Position numbers and translations under genes: made by a program | Shown here: one piece after another, positions 8,747 through 18,718 of the stretch | Layout: each line of letters opens with the position of its first letter | Position numbering within the stretch: the first letter of the stretch is position 1 | Source of the DNA: Steroidobacteraceae bacterium | GTDB taxonomy: Bacteria; Pseudomonadota; Gammaproteobacteria; Steroidobacterales; Steroidobacteraceae | Assembly (NCBI GenBank): GCA_019187185.1 | Contig: JABAQU010000002.1 | Coordinates: 186,001-250,000 of the forward strand | Length of the DNA stretch: 64,000 bases | Direction: 5' to 3' | The notes under the pieces: generated by a model | The model's database searches: none | Told to the model about the DNA's origin: nothing | Seen by the model: the letters and a program-made list of their open reading frames with translations, nothing else

Positions 8747-9931
8747 CTACCGCGCAGCCCGGTCCGCAAACGCGCGAAGCCTGCGGGCCGCTTCGTCGAG
8801 CGTCGCCTCCTCCTTCGCGATGCAGAGACGCACGTACCGCAATGCCGGCGGCTCCCGGTAGAACGGTGACAGCGGAATGGTCGCAATTCCGCCCTCCTCC
8901 AGCAGGCGGCGGGAGAACCCGAGATCGTCCTCCGCCGGCGCGATCGCCGAATAGTCGAGCAGCTGGAAATAGGTGCCTTCCGCGCCCGGCGCACCGAAGC
9001 CGCTGCCCGCGAGCGCCGCGAGCAGCCGGTCGCGACGCGCCTCGAAGAACGCGGCGAGCCCCTGCCAGCATTCGGGGTGCCGCGGCAGGTAATGCGCGAT
9101 CGCCGCCTGCAGCGGCGCCGCGATGCTGAACGTATTGTACTGGTGCACCTTGCGCAATTCGCGCGTCAGCGCATCCGGCGCAACGCAGTAGCCGATGCGC
9201 CAGCCGGTCGCGTGCAGCGTCTTGCCGAACGAGAACACGACGAAGCTGCGTGCGCGCAGTTCCTCGTGCGCGAGGACCGACTCGTGGCGCCGGCCGTCGA
9301 AAATCACGTGTTCGTACACTTCGTCGGCGAGCACCGTGATCGGCCGGTCGCGCACGAGCTGCGCGAGCGCCGCGACGTCGCCGGCGCGCAGCACGGTGCA
9401 GGCGGGGTTGAGCGGCGTGTTCACGATCACGAGCCGGGTGCGCGGAGTCAGCGCCGCGCGCACGCGGTCCCAGTCGTAGCGGAATCGCGGCGGCGAGAGC
9501 GGCACGTGAACCGCGCGGCCACCGGCGAGCCGTATCGCCGGATCGTACGAGTCATAAGCCGGGTCGAACACGATCGCCTCGTCGCCAGGCCCGACGACGG
9601 CCTGGATCGCCGAGTAGATGGCCTCGGTCGCCCCGCAGGTCACGGTGATTTCGTGGGCCGGATCGACGGCGATGGCGTGGCTCGCCCGCAGCTTGCCGGC
9701 GATGGCCTCGCGCAGCGCAATCGATCCTTCCATCGGCGCGTACTGGTTGTGGCCCCCGGCCACCGCGTCGGCGAGCGCGCGTGCGAGCCGCGGGTCGATC
9801 GCGTAGTCGGGGAAGCCCTGGCCGATGTTGAGTGCGCCCAGTTCGGCCGCACGACGCGACATCACCGTGAAGATCGTCGTGCCGACGTCCGGCAACTTGC
9901 CGGGAACCGCCCCCGCGCCGACGCCGGTCAT
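8747..9931 (-). CDS. Class I aminotransferase, methionine/glutamine aminotransferase type
   Basis: This 394-residue PLP aminotransferase resembles YbdL and kynurenine/glutamine transaminase K. Key segments are LNIGQGFPDYAIDP (34-47), QYAPMEGSIALREAIA (63-78), CGATEAIY (99-106), NTPLNPACTV (171-180), LADEVYEHVIFDG (201-213) and the PLP Lys237 in SFGKTLHATGWRIGY. The ATG at 9931 forms an ATGA overlap with the stop of the ROK kinase gene. An open frame continues far upstream to 11404 but is only a shadow over the kinase and potI. With the omega-amidase it probably recycles 4-methylthio-2-oxobutyrate to methionine using glutamine. Confidence 0.88.
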   Translation of the reverse strand: MTGVGAGAVPGKLPDVGTTIFTVMSRRAAELGALNIGQGFPDYAIDPRLARALADAVAGGHNQYAPMEGSIALREAIAGKLRASHAIAVDPAHEITVTCGATEAIYSAIQAVVGPGDEAIVFDPAYDSYDPAIRLAGGRAVHVPLSPPRFRYDWDRVRAALTPRTRLVIVNTPLNPACTVLRAGDVAALAQLVRDRPITVLADEVYEHVIFDGRRHESVLAHEELRARSFVVFSFGKTLHATGWRIGYCVAPDALTRELRKVHQYNTFSIAAPLQAAIAHYLPRHPECWQGLAAFFEARRDRLLAALAGSGFGAPGAEGTYFQLLDYSAIAPAEDDLGFSRRLLEEGGIATIPLSPFYREPPALRYVRLCIAKEEATLDEAARRLRAFADRAAR

Positions 9932-10659
9932 GTCGCGGCGAGCGCAGCGCCGATGATGCCTGCCTCGGCGCCGAGTGCGGCCGGCCTCACCGGCGCGCGC
10001 GTCTCGAGATAGCGCGCAAATTGGTCGAAGTGTGTGCTCACCCCGCCGCAGAGGATCATCAGGTCGGGCCAGAACAGGCGTTCCATCTGTGCGAAATACT
10101 CCGACACGCGCGCGCCCCATTCGGCCCAGCCGAGTGCGAGCTCGGTGCGCACGCGCGCCGACGCCCACAGCTCGGCCGACCCGCCACGCATCTCGAGGTG
10201 GCCGAACTCGGTGTTCGGCAGCAGCCTGCCGTCGATGAACGGGGCCGAACCGATGCCGGTGCCGAACGTGAATACGAGCACGGTCCCCGACACGCCCCGG
10301 CCCGCACCGAAGCGCATCTCCGCGAGGCCCGCGGCATCGGCATCGTTGAGAAACGCGGCCGGTCGACCGAAGGCCTCGCGCAGCAGGCTGCCGACGTCGG
10401 TGCCGATCCACGCGGCATCGATGTTCGCCGCCGTGCACGCGCGCCCCGCCTTCACGACGGACGGAAATCCGAACCCGATCGCGTCGGCGTGAGGCAGCTG
10501 TGCATCGAGGGCGCGAATCGCCTCGACCACGGCGTGCGGCGTGGACGGATGCGGCGTGGGAACCGCCACGGTCCCGCCGACGATATGGCCGTGCGCCACG
10601 TCCACGAGACCCGCCTTGATCGAGGAGCCGCCGAAGTCGATGCCGAGATTCACGCCCAT
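9928..10659 (-). CDS. ROK family kinase, polyphosphate glucokinase-like
   Basis: This 243-residue ROK kinase has the N-terminal phosphate motif LGIDFGGSSIKAGLVD (5-20), FGFPSVVKAG, AAFLNDADAAGLAEMRFG (the catalytic Asp of LNDADAAG), VFTFGTGIGSAPFIDG and LCGGVSTHF. The GFPSVVKAG and GTGIGSA context and the short length fit the polyphosphate/ATP glucokinase (PpgK) branch better than the NagK/NanK branch, which has a zinc-binding CxCGxxGC motif that is absent here. It would phosphorylate glucose. Its place at the head of an operon with sulfur amino acid enzymes is not explained by function. Confidence 0.8.
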   Translation of the reverse strand: MGVNLGIDFGGSSIKAGLVDVAHGHIVGGTVAVPTPHPSTPHAVVEAIRALDAQLPHADAIGFGFPSVVKAGRACTAANIDAAWIGTDVGSLLREAFGRPAAFLNDADAAGLAEMRFGAGRGVSGTVLVFTFGTGIGSAPFIDGRLLPNTEFGHLEMRGGSAELWASARVRTELALGWAEWGARVSEYFAQMERLFWPDLMILCGGVSTHFDQFARYLETRAPVRPAALGAEAGIIGAALAAT

Positions 10660-10671
10660 GGAGAGCGTCGT

Positions 10672-11523
10672 CTACTTGTTCGCCGCGACCGCCATCTGGA
10701 TTTCGCGTTCGCGGCGCCGCTCCTGCCGGCGCATCCAGATCGAGGACGCGACGACGCCCGTGGCGACGATCAGCACGAGGATCGTCGCGAGCGCATTGAC
10801 GTCCGGACTCACGCCGAGGCGGACTTTCGAGAAGATCACCATCGGCAGGGTCGTCGACCCCGGACCGGCGACGAACTGCGAGACGACGACGTCGTCCCAC
10901 GACAGCGTGAAGGCGAGCAGCCACCCGGACAGGATCGCCGGCACGATCAGCGGCAGCGTGATGCGGAAGAACACCTTGGCGGGACGCGCACCGAGATCGA
11001 GCGCCGCTTCCTCGAGCGAATTGTCGAAACCCGCGAGGCGCGACTGCACGACGATCGTCACGTAGGCCATCGAGAACGTGATGTGCGCGATCGTGATCGT
11101 CGTCACGTCGCGCGTCGCGGGCCAGCCGATCAGCTGCTCGAGCGCGACGAAGAGGAGCAGCAGCGACAGGCCGGTGATCACTTCCGGCATCACGAGCGGT
11201 GCCGTGGTCATGCCGGAGAGCAGGGCCCGGCCGCGGAACGGACCGAAACGCACGAGCACGAGCCCGGCGAGCGTGCCGAGGATGACCGCACCCGTCGCCG
11301 TCATCGCCGCGATGCGGATCGACAACAGCGCCGCGCCGAGTATCTGCTCGTTGCGAAACAGTTCGCCGTACCACTTGAGCGTCGGCGAGTTCGCGGCGTC
11401 CCACACGGTCACGAGGCGCGAATTGTTGAAGGAGAACACGACCATCGAAATGATCGGCGCGTACAGGAAGAACAGCCCGAGCCAGAGGCCGGTCTTCGAG
11501 AACCAGTGGCGGCTGCGGATCAC
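10672..11523 (-). CDS. potI: Putrescine ABC transporter permease PotI
   Basis: This is one of the two inner-membrane permeases of a PotFGHI importer. The 283 residues start at a GTG whose GTGA overlaps the potH stop; the longer open frame upstream is a shadow over potH. Six hydrophobic segments are visible, for example TGLWLGLFFLYAPIISMVVFSF and VMPEVITGLSLLLLFVALE (each shorter than quoted in full). The permease EAA loop reads LEEAALDLGARPAKVFFRITLPLI, where the ATPase docks, written here in two parts: LEEAALDLGA and FFRITLPLI. It is the last gene of the importer operon. Confidence 0.93.
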   Translation of the reverse strand: MIRSRHWFSKTGLWLGLFFLYAPIISMVVFSFNNSRLVTVWDAANSPTLKWYGELFRNEQILGAALLSIRIAAMTATGAVILGTLAGLVLVRFGPFRGRALLSGMTTAPLVMPEVITGLSLLLLFVALEQLIGWPATRDVTTITIAHITFSMAYVTIVVQSRLAGFDNSLEEAALDLGARPAKVFFRITLPLIVPAILSGWLLAFTLSWDDVVVSQFVAGPGSTTLPMVIFSKVRLGVSPDVNALATILVLIVATGVVASSIWMRRQERRREREIQMAVAANK

Positions 11524-12521
11524 TTCGCGCCCGCCAGTTCGCGCGACTGGAAGTGCTGGAAGATCATGATCGGCACCATCAGCAGCAGCAGCATCGCGAT
11601 CGCGACCGCGCTCGCCACCGGCCAGTCGCGGTTCGCGAAGAACTCGTCCGCCAGCACCCGGCCGATCATCAGCTGGTCGGTGCTGCCGAGCAGCGACGGG
11701 ATCACGTACTCGCCGACTGCCGGGATGAACACGAGCAGCGAGCCCGCAATGATGCCGGGCCTCGACAGCGGCAGCGTGATGCGCAGGAACGACTTGACCG
11801 GGCCTGCCCCGAGGTCGGCCGCCGCCTCGAGCAACGTGAAATCGTGCTTCTCGAGATTGGAATACAGCGGCAGGATCATGAACGGCAGGTAGGAGTAGAC
11901 GATGCCGATGAACACCGCAAAATCCGTCTGCATCATCGTGATCGGTTCGTCGATGATGCCGAGCGCCAGCAGCACCGAGTTGATCACGCCGTTGTTCTGC
12001 AGCAGACCGATCCAGGCGTAGACGCGCAGCAGGAACGAGGTCCAGAACGGCAGGATGATCAGCATCAGGTACAGATTGCGCGTGGCCGGGCTCGACCTCG
12101 CCATCGCGTAGGCCATCGGATACGCGATCAGCAGGCAGAACACCGTCGAGATCGCCGCGACCTTGAGCGAGTACAGGTAGGCGCTGAAGTACAGGTCGTC
12201 GGTCAGCAGGTAGAGGTAGTTGCCGAAGTTGAGCCTGACATCGACCGCCTTCTCCGAGACCCACTCCCACAGCGGCGCGTAGGGCGGCATCGCGAGCCGC
12301 ACCTCGGAGAACGACATCTTGAAGACGATGATGAACGGAATCAGGAAGAACAGCAGCAGCCACAGGTACGGCACCGCGATCACGAGGCGTTCGCCGGCCC
12401 AGGCGTGGCGAACGTAGAAGGACCAGCGCGGCGGCCCGTAGCGGTAGAACAATTCCCACCAGGCCCCGAGGCGGCCTTCGACGAGGTGATGCGGGGGCTG
12501 CGGCGGCGGGATGCGTGCCAT
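11520..12521 (-). CDS. potH: Putrescine ABC transporter permease PotH
   Basis: This 333-residue integral membrane permease partners PotI. After a Pro-rich and aromatic cytoplasmic N-terminus of about 45 residues, the first membrane helix is VIAVPYLWLLLFFLIPFIIV. The EAA loop is LLEAAADLGAGPVKSF followed by LRITLPLSRPGI. The extended N-terminus is typical of PotH/PotB proteins with a large first cytoplasmic stretch. It lies 10 bp downstream of potG and overlaps potI by GTGA, so the operon order is potF, potG, potH, potI. Confidence 0.93.
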   Translation of the reverse strand: MARIPPPQPPHHLVEGRLGAWWELFYRYGPPRWSFYVRHAWAGERLVIAVPYLWLLLFFLIPFIIVFKMSFSEVRLAMPPYAPLWEWVSEKAVDVRLNFGNYLYLLTDDLYFSAYLYSLKVAAISTVFCLLIAYPMAYAMARSSPATRNLYLMLIILPFWTSFLLRVYAWIGLLQNNGVINSVLLALGIIDEPITMMQTDFAVFIGIVYSYLPFMILPLYSNLEKHDFTLLEAAADLGAGPVKSFLRITLPLSRPGIIAGSLLVFIPAVGEYVIPSLLGSTDQLMIGRVLADEFFANRDWPVASAVAIAMLLLLMVPIMIFQHFQSRELAGAK

Positions 12522-12531
12522 CGTGCGCCCG

Positions 12532-13683
<1,152 letters not shown>

Positions 13684-13717
13684 TCTTCCGGTGAAGAACG
13701 GGGTGTGCGATGCAAAC

Positions 13718-13746
13718 GGCGGGCGGACGCCTGCCCGGCGCCCGCC
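13718..13746 (-). promoter_or_regulatory. GC-rich hairpin between potF and potG
   Basis: An 8-bp perfect inverted repeat (GGCGGGCG at 13718-13725 and CGCCCGCC at 13739-13746) with a 13-base loop lies in the 73-bp gap between the binding-protein gene and the rest of the importer operon. Such intercistronic hairpins often protect the upstream message, giving more binding protein than permease. In a very GC-rich genome a stem of this size can also arise by chance. Confidence 0.35.
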
Positions 13747-13756
13747 CGCGCGCCGG

Positions 13757-14911
13757 TTACTTGCCCGTCTTGAAACGGGTCCAGCTGCGCGTCAGCTGGC
13801 GCGTGAACTCGGGGCTTTCCGCGAGGTCGGGCACGATCTTCGCCATGACCTCGGGCGTCGGGTAGATCGACGGATCGTTCTTCACGGAATCGTCGATCAT
13901 CGGCAGCGCCGCCGCATTGTTGCTCGCGTAGTTCACGTAGTTGGTGTTCTTCGCCGCGACGTCGGGCCGCATCATGTAGTTGATGAACAGGTACGCATTC
14001 TTGACGTGCTTCGCGTCCTTCGGGATCGCGAAGTTGTCGAAGAACGCGATCGCGCCCTCGCGCGGGATCGCGTACTTGATCTCGATGCCCTTGCCCGCCT
14101 CGTTGGCTCGATCGCGCGCCTGCAGCACGTCGCCGCTCCAGCCGAGTGCGAGGCAGATCTCGCCGTTGGCGAGGTCGTCGATGTACTTCGACGAATTCAC
14201 GTAGCGCACGTACGGGCGGATCTTCATCAGCACGTCTTCGGCGGCCTTCAGGTCCTCGGGCTTCTCGCTGTTGGCGTCGCGGCCGAGATAGATCAGCACC
14301 GTGCCGACCACTTCGGACGGCGCATCGAGCAGCGTGACGCCGCAGTCCTTGAACTTCGAGACGACGGCCGGATCGTAGAACATGCGCCAGCTGTCGACCG
14401 GCGCGTCGGGCATGGCCGCCTTCACCTTGGCGACGTTGTAGCCGACGCCGGAGGTTCCCCACATGTAATTGACGGAATGCTCGTTGCCCGGGTCGTGCAG
14501 CGCCACGCGCTGCGTGATCGTCGGGTCGGCGTTCGCGAGATTCGGGATCTTCGACTTGTCGAGCACCATGAACACGCCCGCCTTGATCTGGCGCGCCATG
14601 AACGAGGCCGACGGCACGACCACGTCGTAACCGGTATTGCCCGACAGCAGTTTCGTCTCGAGCACTTCGTTCGAGTCGAATACGTCGTAATTGACCTTGA
14701 TGCCGGTTTCCTTCTCGAAATCCGGAATCACGGTCGGGTCGATGTAGTCCGACCAGTTGTAGACGTTGAGGATCTTTTCCTCGTCGGTGTCGAGCGCGGG
14801 CTTGGCGGCCTCGGCCGCCGCGGGCGCCGCAGGTTCCGCCGGCTTCTTGCCGCAAGACACGACCAGCGCCGCCGCAGCGGTCGCGAACAGGATGCGCAGT
14901 GCAATCGACAT
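13757..14911 (-). CDS. potF: Putrescine-binding lipoprotein PotF
   Basis: This is the periplasmic solute receptor of the importer, 384 residues. The N-terminus is a lipoprotein signal with lipobox VVSC, giving lipidated Cys20, then an Ala/Pro/Glu-rich linker (about 21-45) before the mature fold begins at KILNVYNWSDYIDP. The spermidine/putrescine-binding family pattern continues with FEKETGIKVNYDVFDSNE, YDVVVPSASFMARQ, ALGWSGDVLQA and FFDNFAIPKDAKH. E. coli PotF is soluble, whereas this one is membrane-tethered. It heads the operon. The leader GGGGGACCCCC is directly before the ATG, with no clear separate ribosome site. Confidence 0.94.
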   Translation of the reverse strand: MSIALRILFATAAAALVVSCGKKPAEPAAPAAAEAAKPALDTDEEKILNVYNWSDYIDPTVIPDFEKETGIKVNYDVFDSNEVLETKLLSGNTGYDVVVPSASFMARQIKAGVFMVLDKSKIPNLANADPTITQRVALHDPGNEHSVNYMWGTSGVGYNVAKVKAAMPDAPVDSWRMFYDPAVVSKFKDCGVTLLDAPSEVVGTVLIYLGRDANSEKPEDLKAAEDVLMKIRPYVRYVNSSKYIDDLANGEICLALGWSGDVLQARDRANEAGKGIEIKYAIPREGAIAFFDNFAIPKDAKHVKNAYLFINYMMRPDVAAKNTNYVNYASNNAAALPMIDDSVKNDPSIYPTPEVMAKIVPDLAESPEFTRQLTRSWTRFKTGK

Positions 14912-14980
14912 ATGGGGGTCCCCCGTGTGCCCTGGACAGTAGTTATATAACAGCCGCCGTGCCGTGAACAGGCGCAGCGC

Positions 14981-16357
14981 TCAACTCCAGCCCTCGCGCG
15001 CGATGCGCGCCGCCGTCTGGTCGAGCGCGCGGCCCACCCGCGCCACGAGCTCGTCGATCTCCGCAGGGGTGATCACGAGTGGGGGGGCGGCAATCATGGT
15101 GTCGCGCACTGCCCGGGAGATGACGCCGTTTTCCACGCAAAGGTCGCGACAGACGGTGCCCACCTCGCCACGGTTGCCGAAAAAGCGCCTGGCCGGCTTC
15201 GCCGGCACGAGCTCGAGTGCCCCGAGGAGCCCGAGCGTGCGGGCCTCGCCCACCAGCGGGTGTCCGGCGAGTGTTTGCCATCGGGCGGCGAAATGGCCGG
15301 CGAGCTCGTCACGCACGCGCTCGACGACCTTTTCCCGACGCAGGATGTCGATGCACGCCACGGACACCGCACAGGCGGCCGGATGGCCGGAGTACGTGAA
15401 GCCGTGCGCAAACTCGCCACCGCGGTCGATCAGCACCTCGGCCACGCGATCGGCCACCATCAGGCCGCCGATCGGCAGGTAACCCGAAGACATCGCCTTC
15501 GCGATCGGCATGAGGTCCGGTCGCGTGCCGACGTGTTCGCAGCCGAACCACCGGCCGGTGCGTCCGAAACCGCAGATCACTTCGTCCGAGACGAGCAGGA
15601 TGCCGTAGTGGTCGCAGATGCGCTGGATCTCGGGCCAGTACGTCTCGGGCGGGATGACGACGCCGCCGGCACCCTGCACGGGCTCGCCGACAAAGGCCGC
15701 CACGCGTCGCGGGCCGATCTCCTCGATCCGGTCCGCGAGCTCGCGCGCCGCGCGCAGCCCGAACTCGGCCGGCGTCAGGTCGCCGCCCCGCTCGAACCAG
15801 TACGGCTGTCCGATGTGCGAAATTCCCGGGATCGGCAGCCCACCCTGCTCGTGCATCGCCGTCATGCCGCCGATCGACGCGGCCGCGACGGTACTGCCGT
15901 GATAGCCGTTCCAGCGCCCGATGATCACATTGCGTTCGGGCTCGCCACGCAGCTGCCAGTAGCGCCGCACGAGCCGCAGCATCGTGTCGTTCGCCTCGCT
16001 GCCGGACCCGGTGAAGAAGACGTGGTTGAACTGCGGCGGCGAGACTTCCGTCAGGCGCTGCGCGAGCTCGATTGCCGGCGGATGCGTGCACTGGAAAAAG
16101 CTGTTGTAGTACGGCAGGTCTAGCATCTGCCGATAGGCCACCTCCGCGAGTTCGCGCCGTCCATAGCCGAGCGCGACGCACCAGAGTCCCGCCATGCCGT
16201 CGAGGATGCGGTTGCCGTCGGAATCGGTGAGCCACACGCCATCGGCCTTCGTGATGACCCGCGTCCCTTTCGCGGCGAGCTGCCGCGTGTCGGTGAACGG
16301 GTGCAGGTAATGCGCGGAATCGAGCCGCTGCAGGGCGGCGGTGGTCAGTGGGGACAT
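14981..16357 (-). CDS. spuC: Polyamine-type class III aminotransferase (SpuC-like)
   Basis: This 458-residue class III PLP aminotransferase has FFTGSGSEANDTML (114-127), WNGYHGST (149-156), SDEVICGFGRTG with Asp258, and PLP Lys287 in PIAKAMSSGYLPIGG. It resembles putrescine:pyruvate aminotransferases, which turn putrescine into 4-aminobutanal. I chose the ATG at 16357, preceded by GGAG at five bases, over the GTG at 16375, which has no ribosome site. It lies between the importer and the glutamylation genes, so a direct transamination route probably coexists with the gamma-glutamyl route. The substrate is inferred from context. Confidence 0.85.
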   Translation of the reverse strand: MSPLTTAALQRLDSAHYLHPFTDTRQLAAKGTRVITKADGVWLTDSDGNRILDGMAGLWCVALGYGRRELAEVAYRQMLDLPYYNSFFQCTHPPAIELAQRLTEVSPPQFNHVFFTGSGSEANDTMLRLVRRYWQLRGEPERNVIIGRWNGYHGSTVAAASIGGMTAMHEQGGLPIPGISHIGQPYWFERGGDLTPAEFGLRAARELADRIEEIGPRRVAAFVGEPVQGAGGVVIPPETYWPEIQRICDHYGILLVSDEVICGFGRTGRWFGCEHVGTRPDLMPIAKAMSSGYLPIGGLMVADRVAEVLIDRGGEFAHGFTYSGHPAACAVSVACIDILRREKVVERVRDELAGHFAARWQTLAGHPLVGEARTLGLLGALELVPAKPARRFFGNRGEVGTVCRDLCVENGVISRAVRDTMIAAPPLVITPAEIDELVARVGRALDQTAARIAREGWS

Positions 16358-16390
16358 CTGGTCTCCGATGCTCACAGCTGACAGCTTTCC

Positions 16391-17731
16391 TCAAACATTC
16401 AGGAGCAGGTGCTCCCTCTCCCACGAACTGATGACCTGCAGGAAGACCTCGTACTCGGCCTGCTTCACGATCGTGAAGGCCGTGATGAACGGCTCACCGA
16501 GCACGCGGACCAGCGGTTCGCATTCGCGCAGCTTGCGGATGCCCTCGTCGAGCGAGCGCGGCAGCGCGAACGGCAGGTCGTGCGCGCTGCCGGCGATCGG
16601 CTCGGACGGCTTGAGGCCCTCGACCATGCCGAGGTAGCCGCAGGCGAGCGACGTCGCGATCGCGATATAGGGGTTTGCGTCGGCGCCGGAAATGCGATTC
16701 TCGACGCGGCGCGCTTCGGCGTCCGACATCGGCACGCGCAGGCCTGCGGTGCGGTTGTCGTAGCCCCACTGCACGTTGATCGGCGCGGTCTGGAAGCGCG
16801 TGATGCGCCGGTAGGAATTGACGTTCGGCGCGAGCAGCGCCATCGCGAACGGCAGGTACTTCTGCAGCCCGGCGATGTGCGAGAAAAAGAGGTCGCTCGG
16901 CGACCCGTCGGGATTCGAGAAGATGTTCCTGCGCGACTTCGCCTCGATCACGCTCTGGTGGATGTGCATCGCGCTGCCCGGTTCCTTGGCGTGCGGCTTC
17001 GCCATGAACGTCGCGTACATCTTGTGGCGCAGCGCCGCCTCGCGCGCGGTGCGCTTGAAGAGGAACGCCTGGTCGGCGAGGTCGAGCGCATTGCCGTGCA
17101 GCAGGTTGATCTCCATCTGCGCCGGCCCATCCTCATGGATCAGCGTGTCGATCTCGATGTCCTGGTCTTCGCAGAACTGGTACATGTCATCGAACATCGG
17201 GTCGAACTCGTTGACCGCCGCGATGCTGTACGACTGGCGGCCCGGCTCCGAGCGACCCGAACGGCCCACGGGCGGCTTCAGCTGGTAGTCGGCGTCGGCG
17301 TTCGGCTCGACGAGGTAGAACTCGAGTTCGGGCGCGACCACGGGCTCCCAGCCGCGCTGCGTGTACAGCTCGAGCACCTGGCGCAGCACATGGCGCGGCG
17401 CCATCGTCACGCGACGGCCATCCGCGTAGAAACAGTCGTGGATCACCTGCGCAGTGGGCTCGGCGGCCCACGGCACGCGACGCACGGTCTTCGGATCCGC
17501 GCGCAGCACGATATCGATCTCGGCGGGGCTCATCGCCGCTTCGGGCTCCTCCGGGTAATCGCCGGTCACGGTCTGCAGGAAGATGCTTTCCGGCAGCCGC
17601 ATGCCTCCCTCCTCCGCGAACTTCTCGGCGGGCATCACCTTGCCGCGCGCGATGCCCGCCATGTCCGGGATGATCGCCTCGACTTCCGAAATGCCGTGGT
17701 CGCGAAAGAACTGCTGGATCTCACCTGCCAT
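16391..17731 (-). CDS. puuA: Gamma-glutamylputrescine synthetase (glutamine synthetase family)
   Basis: This 446-residue member of the glutamine synthetase superfamily has an N-terminal beta-grasp part (GISEVEAIIPDMAGIARGK) and a catalytic barrel with APELEFYLVEP (Glu ligands), AQMEINLLHGNALDLAD, GSAMHIHQS, APNVNSYRR and NRTAGLRVP. The adenylylation loop of true GlnA is not recognisable. It would ligate glutamate to putrescine using ATP, the first step of the Puu route. Only three bases separate it from the puuD start codon side, and the order fits one operon. A second, divergent ligase lies at 18719, so labour may be split between diamines. Confidence 0.88.
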   Translation of the reverse strand: MAGEIQQFFRDHGISEVEAIIPDMAGIARGKVMPAEKFAEEGGMRLPESIFLQTVTGDYPEEPEAAMSPAEIDIVLRADPKTVRRVPWAAEPTAQVIHDCFYADGRRVTMAPRHVLRQVLELYTQRGWEPVVAPELEFYLVEPNADADYQLKPPVGRSGRSEPGRQSYSIAAVNEFDPMFDDMYQFCEDQDIEIDTLIHEDGPAQMEINLLHGNALDLADQAFLFKRTAREAALRHKMYATFMAKPHAKEPGSAMHIHQSVIEAKSRRNIFSNPDGSPSDLFFSHIAGLQKYLPFAMALLAPNVNSYRRITRFQTAPINVQWGYDNRTAGLRVPMSDAEARRVENRISGADANPYIAIATSLACGYLGMVEGLKPSEPIAGSAHDLPFALPRSLDEGIRKLRECEPLVRVLGEPFITAFTIVKQAEYEVFLQVISSWEREHLLLNV

Positions 17732-17734
17732 AAG

Positions 17735-18514
17735 TCACCGCTGTCTCAACTGGGCGCGCTCGGCGCTCGCGGCCCCGAAGGCCGCGAACAGCGCGCGCGA
17801 AAACGGATTGCCCATCACCTGCCACTCCGGATGCCACTGCACCGCGAGCGCGAAGTGCGGCGCCCCGGCGACGCGAAACGCCTCGACGAGGCCGTCGGGT
17901 GCGCGCGCTTCGATCGCGAGCCCCGGCGCGAGCGTGCGCACGCCCTGCGCGTGTACCGAGTTCACCTCGATCCGGCCTGTACCGGCGATTGCGCGCAGCA
18001 TGCCGCCTTCGGTCAGCTCGACTTCGTGCGCGGGCCCGTACTGCACCTCGAGCGGCTGCGACTTGTTCTCGCGGTGGTCCGCCAGCCCCGGCTGCGCATG
18101 CACCTTCTGCCAGAGCGTGCCGCCGAACGCGACATTCATCTCCTGGAAGCCGCGACAGATCCCGAGCACCGGCACACCCTGTGCCACGGCACGCGGAATG
18201 AGCGGCAAGGTGGTCGCGTCGCGCGCCGGATCGTGGTCCGTGCCCGGGTCGCTCGCCTCGCCCGCATAGCGCTGCGGCTCGACGTTCGAACGCGAGCCCG
18301 GGAACAGCACGCCGTCGACGTGCGCGAGCAGCTCGTCCATCGCGAGTTCCTCGCCGAGGGCCGGAATCAGCAGCGGCAGCGCGCCGGCCGCGTCGATCAC
18401 GGCGCGGATGTATTTCTCGCCGACGACATGGAACGGATGCTCGCCGAGCACGCGGCGATCCGCGGGAATGCCGATCAGTGGACGCCTCATGGCCATCGGG
18501 CTACCCGGAGACAT
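17735..18514 (-). CDS. puuD: Gamma-glutamyl-GABA hydrolase
   Basis: This class I glutamine amidotransferase-like hydrolase releases GABA and glutamate from gamma-glutamyl-GABA, the last step of the Puu route. Catalytic residues are Cys120 in LGICRGFQEMNV and His228-Glu230 in VQWHPEW. The segment VDGVLFPGSRSNVEP is typical of PuuD. The frame is open to 18604, but homology starts around RRPLIGIPADR. ATGs at 18514, 18496 and 18490 are all possible. I list 18514 (259 residues), though none has a strong ribosome site and the shared operator motif touches this start. Confidence 0.87.
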   Translation of the reverse strand: MSPGSPMAMRRPLIGIPADRRVLGEHPFHVVGEKYIRAVIDAAGALPLLIPALGEELAMDELLAHVDGVLFPGSRSNVEPQRYAGEASDPGTDHDPARDATTLPLIPRAVAQGVPVLGICRGFQEMNVAFGGTLWQKVHAQPGLADHRENKSQPLEVQYGPAHEVELTEGGMLRAIAGTGRIEVNSVHAQGVRTLAPGLAIEARAPDGLVEAFRVAGAPHFALAVQWHPEWQVMGNPFSRALFAAFGAASAERAQLRQR

Positions 18515-18532
18515 GTTTAGGATATTAGTCAC
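18515..18532 (+). promoter_or_regulatory. Putative PuuR-type operator, copy A
   Basis: GTTTAGGATATTAGTCAC lies immediately upstream of puuD. It matches copies B (18692-18709, other strand) and C (27640-27657) at the nine-base core GTTTAGGAT and at several 3' positions. All three sit in divergent promoter gaps of the putrescine genes. Confidence 0.5.
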
Positions 18533-18691
18533 GCGGCCCGCCCGAGCCGTGTGCACGCCCATTAGAACACAGGTCGCACCACCACGGATGCCGCATCGCA
18601 GCAATGGCGGCCCGGGCCTGTATCAGGCGCCAACCCATTTGCCGCGCGCGCACGCGCCCGCATAAGCTTGTGCCACGGCCATCCTCGGCGG

Positions 18692-18709
18692 GTGTCCGAA
18701 ATCCTAAAC
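18692..18709 (-). promoter_or_regulatory. Putative PuuR-type operator, copy B
   Basis: On the minus strand this reads GTTTAGGATTTCGGACAC, sharing the core GTTTAGGAT and the final CAC with copy A. It ends 9 bp before the ATG at 18719, so a bound protein would block transcription or translation of the second ligase and puuB. Copies A and B face each other across the divergent gap. Confidence 0.5.
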
Positions 18710-18718
18710 GAGGCTCTC

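Noticed and set aside
9932-11404. Long read-through frame upstream of the aminotransferase, giving an apparent 885-residue fusion
   Set aside because: It lies in another frame over the ROK kinase and potI, has Arg/Ala-rich composition typical of shadow frames, and the real ATG with overlap is at 9931.
10021-11892. A 623-codon plus-strand frame across potI/potH
   Set aside because: It is the antisense shadow of clear permease genes, with no recognisable motif.
18514-18604. Longer PuuD start at 18604
   Set aside because: The extra 30 residues (Cys/Gly/Arg-rich) do not resemble PuuD, and the frame would cross the candidate operator.
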